A stretch of DNA of 64,000 nucleotides from the NCBI RefSeq assembly GCF_031877795.1, contig NC_133932.1:18664180-18728179 (forward strand), written 5' to 3'. Each line of letters starts with the position of its first letter. Position 1 is the first letter of the stretch. A model generated the notes under the pieces. The model did not search any database and was not told where the DNA came from. It was given only the letters and a program-made list of their open reading frames with translations. Below, piece after piece: positions 40,604-51,900 of this stretch. The position numbers were made by a program, and so were the translations under genes. This DNA is from Strix aluco. Lineage: Eukaryota > Chordata > Aves > Strigiformes > Strigidae.

Positions 40604-40709
40604 GGAGGCGCCCGGCCCTCCTCCCCCTCCCGCCTCAGGAGCCCGGCGGCGGGGGCGAGACACTCGGCCGTGGGAAACCGAAGCCCCTCGGCGCTGCCTG
40701 CGGACGGGG

Positions 40710-40799
40710 ATGCGGGGGGCCGTGCGGCGCGGACGGGGGAGGAGGCTGCTCCAGCGGAGGAGGCTGCTGAAGCTGCCGCGGGCGCTTCTGCGGGGCTGA
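40710..40799 (+). promoter_or_regulatory. uORF 2 in presumed EPHA6 leader, Arg/Leu-rich
   Basis: An ATG with G at -3 opens 29 codons and ends in TGA. The peptide is almost entirely Arg, Leu and Gly, which is an effect of the GC-rich CGG/CTG-rich sequence. It does not overlap the main start. Confidence 0.45.
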
Positions 40800-40962
40800 A
40801 GGTGCCCCCGGCCGGAGCCGGCGGAGGGAGCGGGGCGCGACCTCCCCCCCCCCCCCGTCACCGCCGCCGCCGCCTCGAAGTTGCCGGAGCTCTCCCGGCG
40901 CCCCCCCGCCCGCCCTCGCCCTCCCTCCGGGCCGCCGCCGTGCCCCGGGACGCCGCTGGTGG

Positions 40963-41085
40963 ATGCTCCCGCCCCGGCCCGGGCAGCCCCCGGCGGCGGT
41001 GCAGGCAGCGCAGCCGGCCGGGCCGCACCGGACCCCGGTGGGGCGGCGGGCGGGGGCGCCGCGGCGGCGTCCCCCGCTGGCCTGA
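40963..41085 (+). promoter_or_regulatory. uORF 3, in frame with EPHA6 start
   Basis: An ATG opens a 40-codon frame that is in the same frame as the EPHA6 ATG but stops at TGA 41083-41085, 57 nt before it. The stop therefore rules out an N-terminal extension from this ATG. The start context is weak (T at -3). Confidence 0.45.
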
Positions 41086-41142
41086 AGGAGGACGGGGAGC
41101 CTCGGCGGGCCGAGGACGCGGGGCGCTCGGCGGGCACCAGCC

Positions 41143-41245
41143 ATGGGGTGTTGCGAGGTGAGGGGATTGCTCTGGAGAGTCGGCCTCTTCCTCCCCCTGC
41201 TGACAGCGCGCCCCGCCGCCGGCGGTCACGTCGCCAGCAACCACG
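41143..41245 (+). CDS. EPHA6: EPHA6 coding exon 1 (signal peptide)
   Basis: This is the first coding exon of Eph receptor A6, a single-pass receptor tyrosine kinase that binds GPI-anchored ephrin-A ligands and guides axons. The 34 complete codons begin MGCCEVRGLLWRVG and continue LFLPLLTA then HVASNH. They align without gaps to the known EPHA6 N-terminus, sharing M-G-x-C-E-V-R at the start, the F-L-P-L-L-T-A signal core and the H-V near the end. The exon closes CACG|GTAAGG, a good donor in phase 1. The split G starts a Val codon in the family. The ATG has a strong context (G at -3 and G at +4) and is the first after an in-frame TGA at 41083. A hydrophobic core (about residues 9-22) forms the signal peptide. 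The ligand-binding, cysteine-rich, fibronectin III, transmembrane, kinase and SAM parts lie on later exons outside the window. Confidence 0.88.
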
Positions 41246-41660
41246 GTAAGGGCGGCCGGGCGGGCTCCCGCCAACTTTCCGGCGGTCGCGGGGTGCGGGG
41301 GGCCTGCGGGGAGCGGGGGGGGGTGTGTGTCCGCACCCGCGAAGCGGGGTGGCGGCCGCGGCGGGTCGCGGCGGCTCTCGCCTCTCCCGGCCGCTGAGGG
41401 GGCAGAGGGAGTGCGGGGCCGGGGGCCGCCCCCTCCTGCCGCCCGCCACCCCGCCAAAGTTGGGTGTTCGGCGAGGGGGGGGGCTCTGCTGCTGACCCCC
41501 TGCCCGGACCGCGTCCCGTGGGGGGCGAGGTGCCGTCCCCCGCCGGGCGGCTGCCGGGAGCGGCGGGGCGCCTGCGGGCTCTCCACGGTCACCCCTGGCC
41601 GCCGGGGTGTGTGACTGAGCAGCCGAACGGCAGGCAACGGAAAGTTACCTCCCGGGGAGG

Positions 41661-43295
41661 TGGAGCGGCAGCATCTTTTCAGTGGAATGTGGTTTTAAGG
41701 TTCGCTGTTCTCCTGCCGAACGCAAAGCGGCTTCGGGATGGGTTTGAGAGAGCTCACCGCGCCTTAAGAGAAATTGCTGCTAGTCAGCGAACTGTTCAAA
41801 GCTGCCTGACTGTCCTTAGCACCTAATTTTTACCTGCTACGGTCTGAGTGTCCGAGAAAAATCCCATTTAAAGTCTTTGTCCCAGGTGCGTGCTCATCAG
41901 GTCTTACTGAAGACGGTAGTTTAATTCTGTAGGTTGTAGTGTGTGCGTTTAAGAAAAATGCCTCTAGATGAAGAAGGGAACCGTCCTATTTAGGAAAATA
42001 AAAATGCATAGCGCATCCAGAGGGTATCAAATTTTTGCGAGGAAGAACTGAAAGAACCCCCATAACTGGTTGTGAAACATCATGTTCTATGTTATCGAAC
42101 ATCTGGATAGAGCAGAGCATTTTCTTAAATGTTTATTTAATGTACAGCTCTACTTCAGTAGTGGAGGATGTAGGATGCATCTATTCCTAAATTAGGAGAC
42201 TCTTCCCTACTTTTAATATTATTTTTATACAATTTACCTTTCATGTTATAGGATTTTAGTGTGACATGAATGAAAATATGGGACCTGAAGGGCAGCTCTA
42301 AATGTTGCATCTGAGAGAAATTATTTTACCAGCTGTTATTGAAAGGAGCGCTGAAAATGGCTATGGTGGAAAGTAATGATCAGACAAAACAAACTGGTTT
42401 TAGTCACTATGTACTATGTAATATATAGCTCATATGTTTTCACACTTCTGTTTTACAATCCATTTTCAGTGTTCGTTGCATCTATATGGGTAGCAGTGAG
42501 AAGAGAGACTAAAATATCTAGAAAATAGGAAAACACCGTAGTGCGGCCACAAATACCCTGAGCAATCAGGGTCAGTTATGGCAGGGACTTTCCAAGTTTA
42601 GCATTATTCCTTTACCTCTTCTACACTAAATGCGATGAATAATTTCAGTTTGTAATTGTGTAACATACAGTCATATCAGGGCTGTATTAGATTTTGCCCT
42701 TACTCGTGTTTTAGAAGACATCAGACATTCACAGTAGCACAACACAGTTTTCCTTTTATGTCACTCTCATTAGTGCATGCTAATGTCTGCTACATTACTG
42801 CAAGGCCTAACAAGACACATGAACGGGGTTTAAAAAAAATCTCTTCGCATGTGTTACAGAATAGCCAAGACATCCTATATGCATCAAAGGTACAGAATTT
42901 TTATTAAGTAATGGAAGTTAGATTATGTTTCTAAACTAGTGTTTTGATATTCCTGGGGTTACATTGGTAATATTTAAATAGTGTTTTAAAAAGCAGGTGA
43001 AAAATGGTTAGCAAAAATAGTTGCCAAAGCAGTTTAGCCCAAAGAAAAGTCTGTCAAGGGGAAGTGGTTTTTTTGATGTTGACATAACTTTTCCCAGCAA
43101 GTTCAGGTATTGAGGTACTGGCTGCATAGAGTTCTGATGAATTACCTAACTTCTGAAGAACTTCTCATTCTGCACCTTGTTTCAAAACTTCCAATAAGGC
43201 AAATGACCTCTTATCTTTGGTACCATCATTGTACCATAGAAGTCAAATAAGTAGTGTAACTCAGCAAAACACGTGGACTGAAAATATATCGAATT
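41661..43295. other. Intron 1 sequence, nothing recognised
   Basis: GC falls quickly after the CpG island. Only short frames are present, and no repeat family was recognised. Confidence 0.45.
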
Positions 43296-43388
43296 AATAC
43301 AGGTGCTTCAAAACGCACACCCCACCCGATTAATAAAAAAATGAATACAGGTGCTTCAAAGCACACACCCCACCCGGTTAATGAAATG
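43296..43388. repeat. 48-bp tandem duplication
   Basis: Two adjacent copies both begin AATACAGGTGCTTCAAA and contain ACACCCCACCCG and TTAAT. The repeat period is 48 bp (43296 and 43344). The copies differ by a few substitutions and a small difference in the A-run, so the duplication is recent but not brand new. Confidence 0.85.
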
Positions 43389-45575
43389 CTAGCAAAACAG
43401 TCTACTTCTAATGATGGCTTTCTCTAAATCCAGGAATTGAATGAAAGAAAATGAGTACAATAAAGAAGTTGCCCATTTTGTAAACGCTTAAATGAGCAAG
43501 TTTAAAATGCCAGTTACTAACATTTGGAATCCCAGCTGTGAAGAATTTTTTGAAATCTTGTGCAGTTAACTGAGAAAAAAAAATTCTTAAATTTTCATAA
43601 GATGTTATTTTCAGAATGTACATCTTGGAAACATGCTTGCAATAATTGCTGTTGGGTTTTCACTAATAATTATAATAATTATAACTTAGCTTGGCTTTAC
43701 TGTGTGATATATTTGGTCTTCTATTTTGATTTACAAATGTACCAGCATTAATACTAAATTGCGAAGGAATGTTTTGTTTGGGTTTCTTGATTGGGGGAAA
43801 AAGAGGGAAGGGGAGTAAGTTTATTAATCCAACTCAGTAAATAAGCAGCCCTTCCACTTCATTCTTAATGCTTTATTTCCTGTTATTAAAGAGGGATTTT
43901 CATAGAATTAATGTAGCCCACTCTTATAAATTATTGTTATGACTATGTTGGAATTAATATTTTTGTTTGTTTTCTTCAAACGGAAAGAAAGATAAATTTT
44001 TTTTGTATAGTTGAAGACTCAGGTTGTCATTCTTCACCTAGTAAATCAATGTGTGGTGCCTTACAGAATCTGTAGGAAGGCAGACACAAACAATACTATT
44101 GACAGGGAAATGAACTTACTCATTCATCTTAATGGAGTGGTAAGTTCAAAAACAAATTATGACCATGCCCAGGGCTTGTTACTGCTAAGAAAAACCCTGT
44201 AGGTAGGCAAGGCCATGGAGCTGCCAAGGAACAATGTACCACTGCAGTCTGAAACAGAACTGCTTGAAACATAAGCCTCAATTAATGGTGTAGGGTGAGC
44301 GCTTGCATGTTCATCTAAATTTTCATTAGTTGTCCGTGACATCCCGTTATGAACAAGTCCTGTTATTATGCAAGATTTCAGCCTGTGTTGTAGGCTTGTT
44401 GTTTGGGCACGATGAATTGGGCAATTACTCTCAAACCTAAAAATACAGATAATAGCATCTGAGCTGTGAACTTCATTGTGCAAAACATGTATGGGCTTTT
44501 AAAGTGAAAGTTGCATCAGGTAACAGTTTGACGGTATCCTGTGGTAAGCGTGCATGCGTGTGTGTTTCCACATCTATGTAAACTAGAAAGAATTTTTGTA
44601 TCCTGGCTTCTTTCAAACTGTATCTGCCATTATGTGTCCCCAGACAATTTCTGAAGTAAACTATAGAACTTGTGGAGTTTGTTTCATGTCTATCAGTGAA
44701 CTGTAAAAGGAAGTTGTTGCTTTTTCAGTTACCAGGTACTGATACATCTTGTCAGGTTATGCAAGGTTGGTCTTTTTATGCTTCCTTCTAAAAGGCACCT
44801 GCGTTAATTTTCTTGCTCTTACAAAAAAAAAAACCAAAAACCAGAGGTAAGAAATAATGTCAAATGTCAGTTCCAAAATTTGTATAGCCTTTATTTTCAC
44901 AGTGATTACACTTGATGTTAAATTGGGTAGCTCAAAGTAGGTAATAATGCTTTTTGATTCTGGTATTAAAATCTCAGACAGATTACTAATGACCTTGAGT
45001 TATTCATCCGTTCAAAGAAGTTGGCTTGTTTTAATTCACATATTTATTTTTACATAAGTGCAATCCATCACAGATAAGCACTCTTTCTGAATAAAGCACT
45101 CAGAATTTTCCTGTAGCAGTAAGGACACCAAGGACTAAGTGTCTCGTAGAGACTGAACTTCTCTGAATGTGACTGATGTAAATGCTAGAGGATATCTCTC
45201 TTATTTGAGGACTTAAGGTACTGTGAAGAAGGCTGTGCTGATGTCTATATTATACTCATCCTGGTGGCTTCTGCTGGTCAGTTGTCCAGCTAGTAGTTTT
45301 TGTAAGCATGTACATCATACAGAAAAATGAGAAAATGAAGTAAACAAAACCATTGCAGTAAGTGTGTCATTCCCTTTTAAGTGAGTAGATAAAGTCATGA
45401 GCAAAATAATATTTTAGTTGCAAGCTATTAAGAACTTTAAAAAAAAAATTGTTTACCCACAAGTCCCACATCCATATAGACTTGAGTCCTAACAAAGCCT
45501 TTGGAACACCTGCAATTGTAGATATGCGTGAAATGATTTCTTATCCAAAAGCCTCAACTTGTATGCCATAAGTAT
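43389..45575. other. Intron 1 sequence, nothing recognised
   Basis: AT-rich. A minus-strand frame of 108 codons (44157-44483) has no recognisable domain. An A-rich patch lies near 44822-44842. Confidence 0.4.
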
Positions 45576-46768
45576 CAGAGAATTGTAGAATGGTTTGGGT
45601 TGGAAGGGACCTTAAAGATCATCTAGTTCCAACCCCCCTGCCATGGGCAGGGACACCTTCCACTAGACCAGGTTGCTCAAAGCCCCGTCCAACCTGGCCT
45701 TGAACACTGCCAGGGAGGGGGCAGCCACAGCTTCTCTGGGCAACCTGTGCCAGTGTCTCACCAGCCTCACGGGAAAGAATTTATTCCTTAGATCTAATCT
45801 AAATCTGCCCTCTTTCAGTTTAAAACTGTTGACTCTTGTCCTATGTCCACACTCCCTGATAAAGAGTCCCTCCCCACCTTTCCTGTAGCCCCCTTGAAGT
45901 ACTGGAAGGCCGCTCTAAGGTCTCCCCGGAGCCTTCGCTTCCCCAGGCTGAACCCCAACTCAGCCTGTCTTCACAGAGGAGGTGCTCCAGCCCCTTGATC
46001 ATCATCGCTTGAGCAGGTCCATGTCCTCCTTCTGCTGGGGGCCCCAGAGCTGGACACAGCACTGCAGGGGGGGTGTCACAAGAGAGGAGCAGAGGGGGAG
46101 AATCCCCTCCCTCGCCCTGCTGGTCACACTTCTCTTGATGCAGCCCAGGATGTGGTTGCCTTTCTGGGCTGTGAGCACACATTGCTGGCTCATAGTCAGT
46201 TTTCCATCCACCAATACCCCCAAGTCCTTCTCCTTGGGGCTGCTCTCAATCCACTCATTGCCCAGCCTGTATTTGTGCTTGGGATTGCCCCGACCCATGT
46301 GCAGGACCTTGCACTTGGCTTTGTTGAACTTCATGAGGTTTGCACGGTCCCACCTCTCCAGCCTGTCCAGGTCCCTCTGGATGACATCCCTTCCCTCCAG
46401 TGTGTCGACCGCACCACACAGCTTGGGGTCACTGACAAGCTTGCTGAGGGTGCACTCAGTCCCACTGTCCATGTTGCTGCCAAAGATGTTAAACAGCGCC
46501 AGTCCCAATACTGGCACCTGAGGAACACCACTCGTCAGTGGTCTCCACTTGGACATGGAGCCGTTGAGCGCAACTCTTTGAGTGCGACCATCCAGCCAAT
46601 CCCTTATCCACCGAGTGGTCCATCCATCAAACCCCTGTCTCTCCAATTCAGAGACAAGGATGTCGTGCGGGACAGTGTCAAATGCTTTGCACAAGTCCAG
46701 GTAGATGACGTCTGTTGCTCTTCCCTTATCCACCAACATTGTAACCCTGTCATAGAAAGTATGAGATG
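45576..46768 (-). mobile_element. CR1 LINE, 5'-truncated, reverse transcriptase remnant
   Basis: A minus-strand CR1 copy of about 1.2 kb. Its 3' end is at the left (GGGTTGGAAGGGACC, then CAACCCCCCTGCCATGGGCA). It is 5'-truncated inside the reverse transcriptase domain near 46760. The minus-strand frame 46002-46796 still reads as CR1 ORF2: [16 protein letters not shown] (RT motif around the first catalytic Asp), then LTSGVPQ, then [16 protein letters not shown]. Where CR1 normally has the catalytic F-A-D-D motif, this copy reads L-V-S-D, so one catalytic aspartate is lost. The frame ends early after DMDLLKR. The first residues of the frame are flanking sequence. It is an inactive intronic copy. 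Confidence 0.93.
46002..46768 (-). pseudogene. CR1 ORF2 (reverse transcriptase) remnant
   Basis: This is the C-terminal half of the CR1 ORF2 reverse transcriptase, on the minus strand. Visible blocks in order are the A-motif region (DLCKAFDT), the SGVPQ block, the degraded catalytic block (L-V-S-D instead of F-A-D-D), and the conserved [11 protein letters not shown] and EKDLGVLVD segments. The N-terminal endonuclease and early RT are absent and a stop cuts the C-terminus. It cannot encode an active enzyme. Confidence 0.88.
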
Positions 46769-48705
46769 AACAGATTTGCAATGAATACTTCATCATATAG
46801 TCCTGGCGTTGTATTTGGCAGTACTGAGTGCTGTTTGGACATTTTGTTAATTTGTTTTAGACAAATGAGAATGATTGGTATGGAAATATTAAAAATTAAA
46901 AAATATATAGCTTGGGCAGATACAGTTTAAAACCAAGTCAGTACAGTAGTTCTCATGTAATTTGAGGGTGTGAAAACACCAAAGAGGAACTAAAGTGTTT
47001 CCACAAGTATACAACTTGGTCTTGTTGAAAAAGAAGGCAAGTAAAAATTTAAGCTAAATGTTATAAGGCAGTATGGAAAACAAACTAAAGAGAATAGTTG
47101 ACAGTTAGTGAGCAGTGGTTTTTCCATCTCATGATTTATTCAGAGACCAGTATTTTTGGTTTCAGCCAGCATCTTGCCTGCGTCAGGAAACAAGCCTGCA
47201 TAGTTCCTAGAAACCAAACTGACACTAGTGCAGAGAGGACGACTGCCCCACGTCTGCCTACTCTTCTGAGGTCCTTTTCAAATCATCTGCTGCTGGCTGC
47301 TCTCAAACTGGCCTTCAGTATTGGATCAGATACACCTTGAGTTTGATCCAGAATGACCGTTCTTATCCTCCTATGAATTTAACAGTTAATTTTTGGCCAG
47401 ACAACACTTCTTTTGGCAAGTTAAATAGTTTACAAATGAGAGAAGGAAAAAGCACACAGGAAATTCAGTCTTTTCTCATGGTAATTTCCTCCGTGTTTCC
47501 AGATATATATTTTTAGATCTAATTATTTAATCTGAACTCTACTTGAGGGTTTGTTTAGGGCATCTGATGTTAGACTTTTCACTTGAGAATTTTAGAAAAG
47601 TCTAGACGTTCAGTAAATTGTTTTTCAGTAAGATACAGAGTAAGTTAATATCCAATTTGTTGGGTAAATTTTTTTGAAATGAAAAGCCTAACATGTTTAA
47701 AATATCCTTTAACTGAGTAGAGGTATTTAGAAACTGATACGCACGTGCAATATGAGAAGCATTTTATAGTTATTTCCCAGTATAGCATAGCTGTGTTATA
47801 TAGCATAGCTTATTCCAGCTGTGTGTGTAAGATGGAGTGTTTCTATTAGGATCACTGGATTTCTCTAATTTGACATTGACACAGAGAAGAGGCTGGCCTT
47901 TTGTTTGTTATGGCCATTAATTAATATGCTGAACTCTTTGACAGAGAGAATGGTAAATAGTATGGAAGTAGACAAGTGGGGAAAGAAATTATTTGTCCAA
48001 AATCTATCCTGACCTTCAGGAACCATGTTATCATGTAGGAGAGGTCGACAAAAATGTATCTATTATGAACAATACATCTTCAGAAGCTGTTTTTGAACTT
48101 GTAAATGATATGCCAATTTTTATGATAAGGTGTTGGAATGGAGAATTACTACTGAAAAGATGATTTCTCTTACATGATAAAACCATGAAATTATTTGCAG
48201 GGTTTCTTTCTGGTCTATACAAATAAACCTAACTTTATGAGAAAATGATTCCCCAAACCTTTCTCTTGGGTTATTTTCTAATTGTAGAGTGCCAGTTCCT
48301 TATCATTTTTGGTTTTGTGAGCTTCTATCTTGGCAACTTGGGTAAAATTCAGGATTTTTCTAGTAATGTTTTGTTTTTTCTTACTTGGAATAGGTTTGTA
48401 TGACCTGTTAAAAACCTAAAGATCTATATTTTTTATTACTTTTAGGGCTTTTAAAATGCATGTGTGAACACTTCTTCATTCTGTTTCTGTACTTACTCCT
48501 CAAAGTAATTATCACTTTGTCTTCTGTTGTAATGATGCCAGAATATTTCCAGACCATACAAAAGCCTGTAAAATTTAACAGTGAAATTATCTTCAGATGG
48601 TTAATTTCTTTTGTAATCCCCTTAGTTAGTCTTCTAGTCTACCACTTATTCCAGCAATCCTTATACTAGTTCCAAGGTTGCTTTCATTACCAATCTTGCA
48701 ACGCC

Positions 48706-48721
48706 TTTTTTTTTTTTTTTT
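48706..48721. repeat. Poly-T run (16)
   Basis: Homopolymer T run in intron 1. No retroposon body was seen next to it on either strand. Confidence 0.7.
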
Positions 48722-48937
48722 GTATGTGTAGGTAGGCTATTGATCATTCCCACATCTAAGAACAAGTCTGTTCAAAATAGGTAGGCATTAAAGAGAAGTC
48801 ACTTCAATTAATGCAACATCCATTTGTAATGTAAGTACTAATTTTAATGCGTTACAGAACACAGTTTAGAGACTAATCTTAGCTTTAAATCAACTGCATG
48901 TTTTATATGGATATCTGAAGTTTGCTAATCCATTGTA

Positions 48938-48986
48938 TTAAAAAACAACCCAAAACCATCCCAACAAAACCCAAAACAAAACCCCC
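48938..48986. repeat. A/C-rich low-complexity patch
   Basis: Repeating AAAACCC-type phrases on the + strand, similar in style to 24027-24080. Confidence 0.5.
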
Positions 48987-51900
48987 TGAATTTTTTCCTA
49001 GTCAGAAGGAAAATTTTGCTGATTTCATTGTCTCACCCACAACATAATACTTTTATATGTTAGCATTTCTATCACTTATTATCTTGGATCTCTGCATTTG
49101 GACTAAATTCTATCATCCTGTAAAAAAACATAAAGATGCTGAATACTTTGATAATGGTATATTATAGAATATTTCATCGAATTATCAAATATTAATTTTA
49201 TCTCTAATATTAATTTTAATCAATGAATGTATTTTTATGATGCTTTAGATACTTTTATAATAATAAAACCCCACCACCCAAACACTGCATGAGTGGTTTT
49301 TTTCCTTTTTATGATGAAGTTTATGATACTGTACAAATATTTTTCTGCACTTTTAAACAATTGTTTTACAGTATGTCATAGTGTGCCTCAACCTTTAAGC
49401 CAGCAGATACTATTACTTTTATTTATGCATCTATTCACATTCTAAACACATAAAGCCTCAATAATGATTATGTGTATTTAAAGAAAGTAGGGGTATTTTG
49501 AGCTTTAAGGCTAGATTAAAAAATACTGTAATATTCTTGACTGACATTTCTTTTGACAGTCCAGTAGGATCAGTTTTTTAAAATTTAAACTAATTTATTT
49601 TATGAAGAAATTATATATAAAATTTCCTTTTTGTAGAATAATCTGGGGATTTAAAATGTATTTTCTCTCTAAATATAAAAGATGAAAGTCACATTTAACA
49701 ATTCTGAAATCTTGATTCAAAACCCAGGAAACATTTCATTAGCAAAAAAATCATAATGATATAACACAACATAGAATAAACTGTATGAGCATCAAACACA
49801 GACTTGAAACAAGGTGAATCAAAATAAAGAACTTTGGATTTGAATCTTTCCTGTTCTCTGAAAATCTGTGAGGGAGAGAATATTATAATATCTGATTTTA
49901 AATGATCCCAATGATTTCAAGCTTTTATCCCTGACTCCCCCCACATACACTTCTCTGCCAAATCCCACACTGTGTTTCAAAGTTCTGTGTTACTGTGATT
50001 TACCTCTATGTCAAGAAGGAGACAAACTGAAAATTTGAGGAAAGATTAAATCCTGATTTTGTTTGTATTACCCACCAGAGAAGGCCATGCTTCATTCACT
50101 TGGTCACCAGCTTCGTGACCCTTAACATTTCCTTAACTCCGGTGTTAATGTTGCTTGAAACACTCTTCTGGAAAACATGGGGGTTGCGGGGGGGGCGTGC
50201 AACAGAGAAGAACACACACAATCTCCAGGATGCTACTGTAGGGGAAGATAAATGACCAAGGCAGGCCTCTATCCATGGATCTCTCTTCCTTGCGCCAGCT
50301 GGTACAAAACAGTCCCAGCATAAGAAACATGGAAAAGGTCTTTCGTCTCTCTTTTCAGCCGCTTTCCCCTATTCCCTCTTCCACTGTCCCCCCCGTGTTG
50401 TATGTGTTCGTACTTTAAGATTCTACTTAAAATCTCTAGGAAGAAACAAGTATTTAAAGGTGTAGTACTCTTTATTTTAATAGAAATTCTTGGTTTGTGT
50501 TCAGGTAGATTTGTAAGAAGCTCATAGAGTTTTTTCCTCTTAAGAGAGGTGGGTTTATTTGCTCTAAATTCCAGACAGTCTTTGAAGGTGTCCACTGTTT
50601 GCTGACAGGTTATCCAAAAAGAGCAATACCAGATTAATGAGGGCTAGATGCACAGCAGCTCCTCATAGGTCTGCGCAGCTCTGTTGGGTAACATAGGTGA
50701 TACTTATGTTTGAAGCACTGACATAAGCATAGCAATCTAGAGTGAACATTTTAATATACAGATACGTTAACTGCATTTGTAATACAGCATTCCCTTTGTG
50801 CCAACAGGTTTTTGAAATTATACAGGTTTTAGCTTAGAATAAAATCAATGCTGTGTCACTTCTATGCAAAAAGAAAGGTAGGTAGTAGGCACCATCTGTA
50901 ACAAAATACTGTGAAGGTGCACACACAGAATGAGGACATAGTAAAAGGTGTATTTACTGGGAGCTCTACCGTCTCAATCCATTTAATGGCTTCTGCACCT
51001 AGAACAAAAGGGGAAAAGTCACATATAGCAAACAGTATCATTGATGCATGTAATGAGTGATTTGTCTTGGCTGGGGACCCTTGGTTAGAGTGCACTTGCT
51101 GCTGTAATTTGTATTCTCTGGTTGCTGGTTGCTTCATAGCTTAAAATAAAGGAATAAAAGAATGAATTAGAAAGCATTCCTTAAAATAATGAACTAGCAT
51201 TTTAATCTTGGTAAAACTGATTATCTCTCTGAAATTTCCCAGGCCAGTTTTTCCAGTGGGTTCCAGCTGCTGGTTTAAAATCAAATTCTATAGGAAAAAT
51301 TCTGCTAAAATTTAGAATTAAATTGTTCAAATATATTTTGGACATATTAAAAAAATATGAAAGGAGACTTAGCCATTTTTTCTGTAGTGCTTCTGTTCTT
51401 TGTGGCTGGAAATGGATTGCAGGAAAACAGTCAAGGGATTCATATTTCAAAATGTGGTTTGAATACAGCACTTTCTGCTAAACTAAGTGGGATCGTATAA
51501 AATTGCATAGTCCTTCATACTCTGTTGTGTCTGGCTGCTGAAGATCTTTGAAGTGGAACGTAAGGGAAATGTAAACCCATTGTTTCTATTAGAATGCTTT
51601 TATTTGTATTGCTGAAGTTGCTAAACACTTGCATGCCAGAATGATACAGTAGGAACACCCACTCAGAGGGTTATGTTAGCTTTAATAATTTAGTTTAGTG
51701 GCCTTTATTTTTCAGAGGAACATTTAATTTAGGTAAATATGCATACTGCTAGTATTTAGGAATGAAGAAACATGATGAGAGGTGTGGCACACATGAGCTT
51801 CTCAGTCAAACTTGCGCTCAGACTGCCGTCAGATGCGATGGAAACCCTGCTGAGACAACAGTAGGAATGTCTACCCTGTGATTTTGGTATATGACAAAAA

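Larger units (their letters stand above)
39620..41660. promoter_or_regulatory. EPHA6: CpG island, presumed EPHA6 promoter and leader
   Basis: About 2 kb of very GC-rich, CpG-dense sequence begin and end sharply against AT-rich flanks and enclose the EPHA6 start codon near the 3' side. No TATA box is evident. GC-box (Sp1-type) cores are frequent, for example CCCCGCCC near 40138-40145, CCCCGCCC near 40186-40200 and GGGGCGG near 41040. The island is broken by homopolymers: T25 at 40006-40030, A14 at 40368-40381 and C13 at 40844-40856. The motif GCGGCGGAGGGG recurs three times near 40325, 40485 and 40545. The transcription start cannot be placed from sequence alone. Very long frames on both strands here (for example minus 40160-41449) reflect lack of AT-rich stop codons, not coding. 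Confidence 0.85.

Noticed and set aside
40963..41142. N-terminal extension of EPHA6 from the upstream in-frame ATG
   Set aside because: An in-frame TGA at 41083-41085 separates it from the main start.
40160..41449. 429-codon minus-strand frame and several others across the CpG island
   Set aside because: Stop codons are rare at this GC content. Overlapping long frames occur on both strands and in all phases, rich in Arg, Pro, Gly and Ala, with no domain.
43296..43388. Repeat considered as a CRISPR-like or minisatellite array
   Set aside because: Only two adjacent copies with no spacers, in a vertebrate intron. A simple tandem duplication explains it.
47098..47340. Possible EPHA6 exon in slightly GC-richer intronic sequence
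   Set aside because: The 80-codon frame shows no similarity to the Eph ligand-binding domain or to the short second exon expected.
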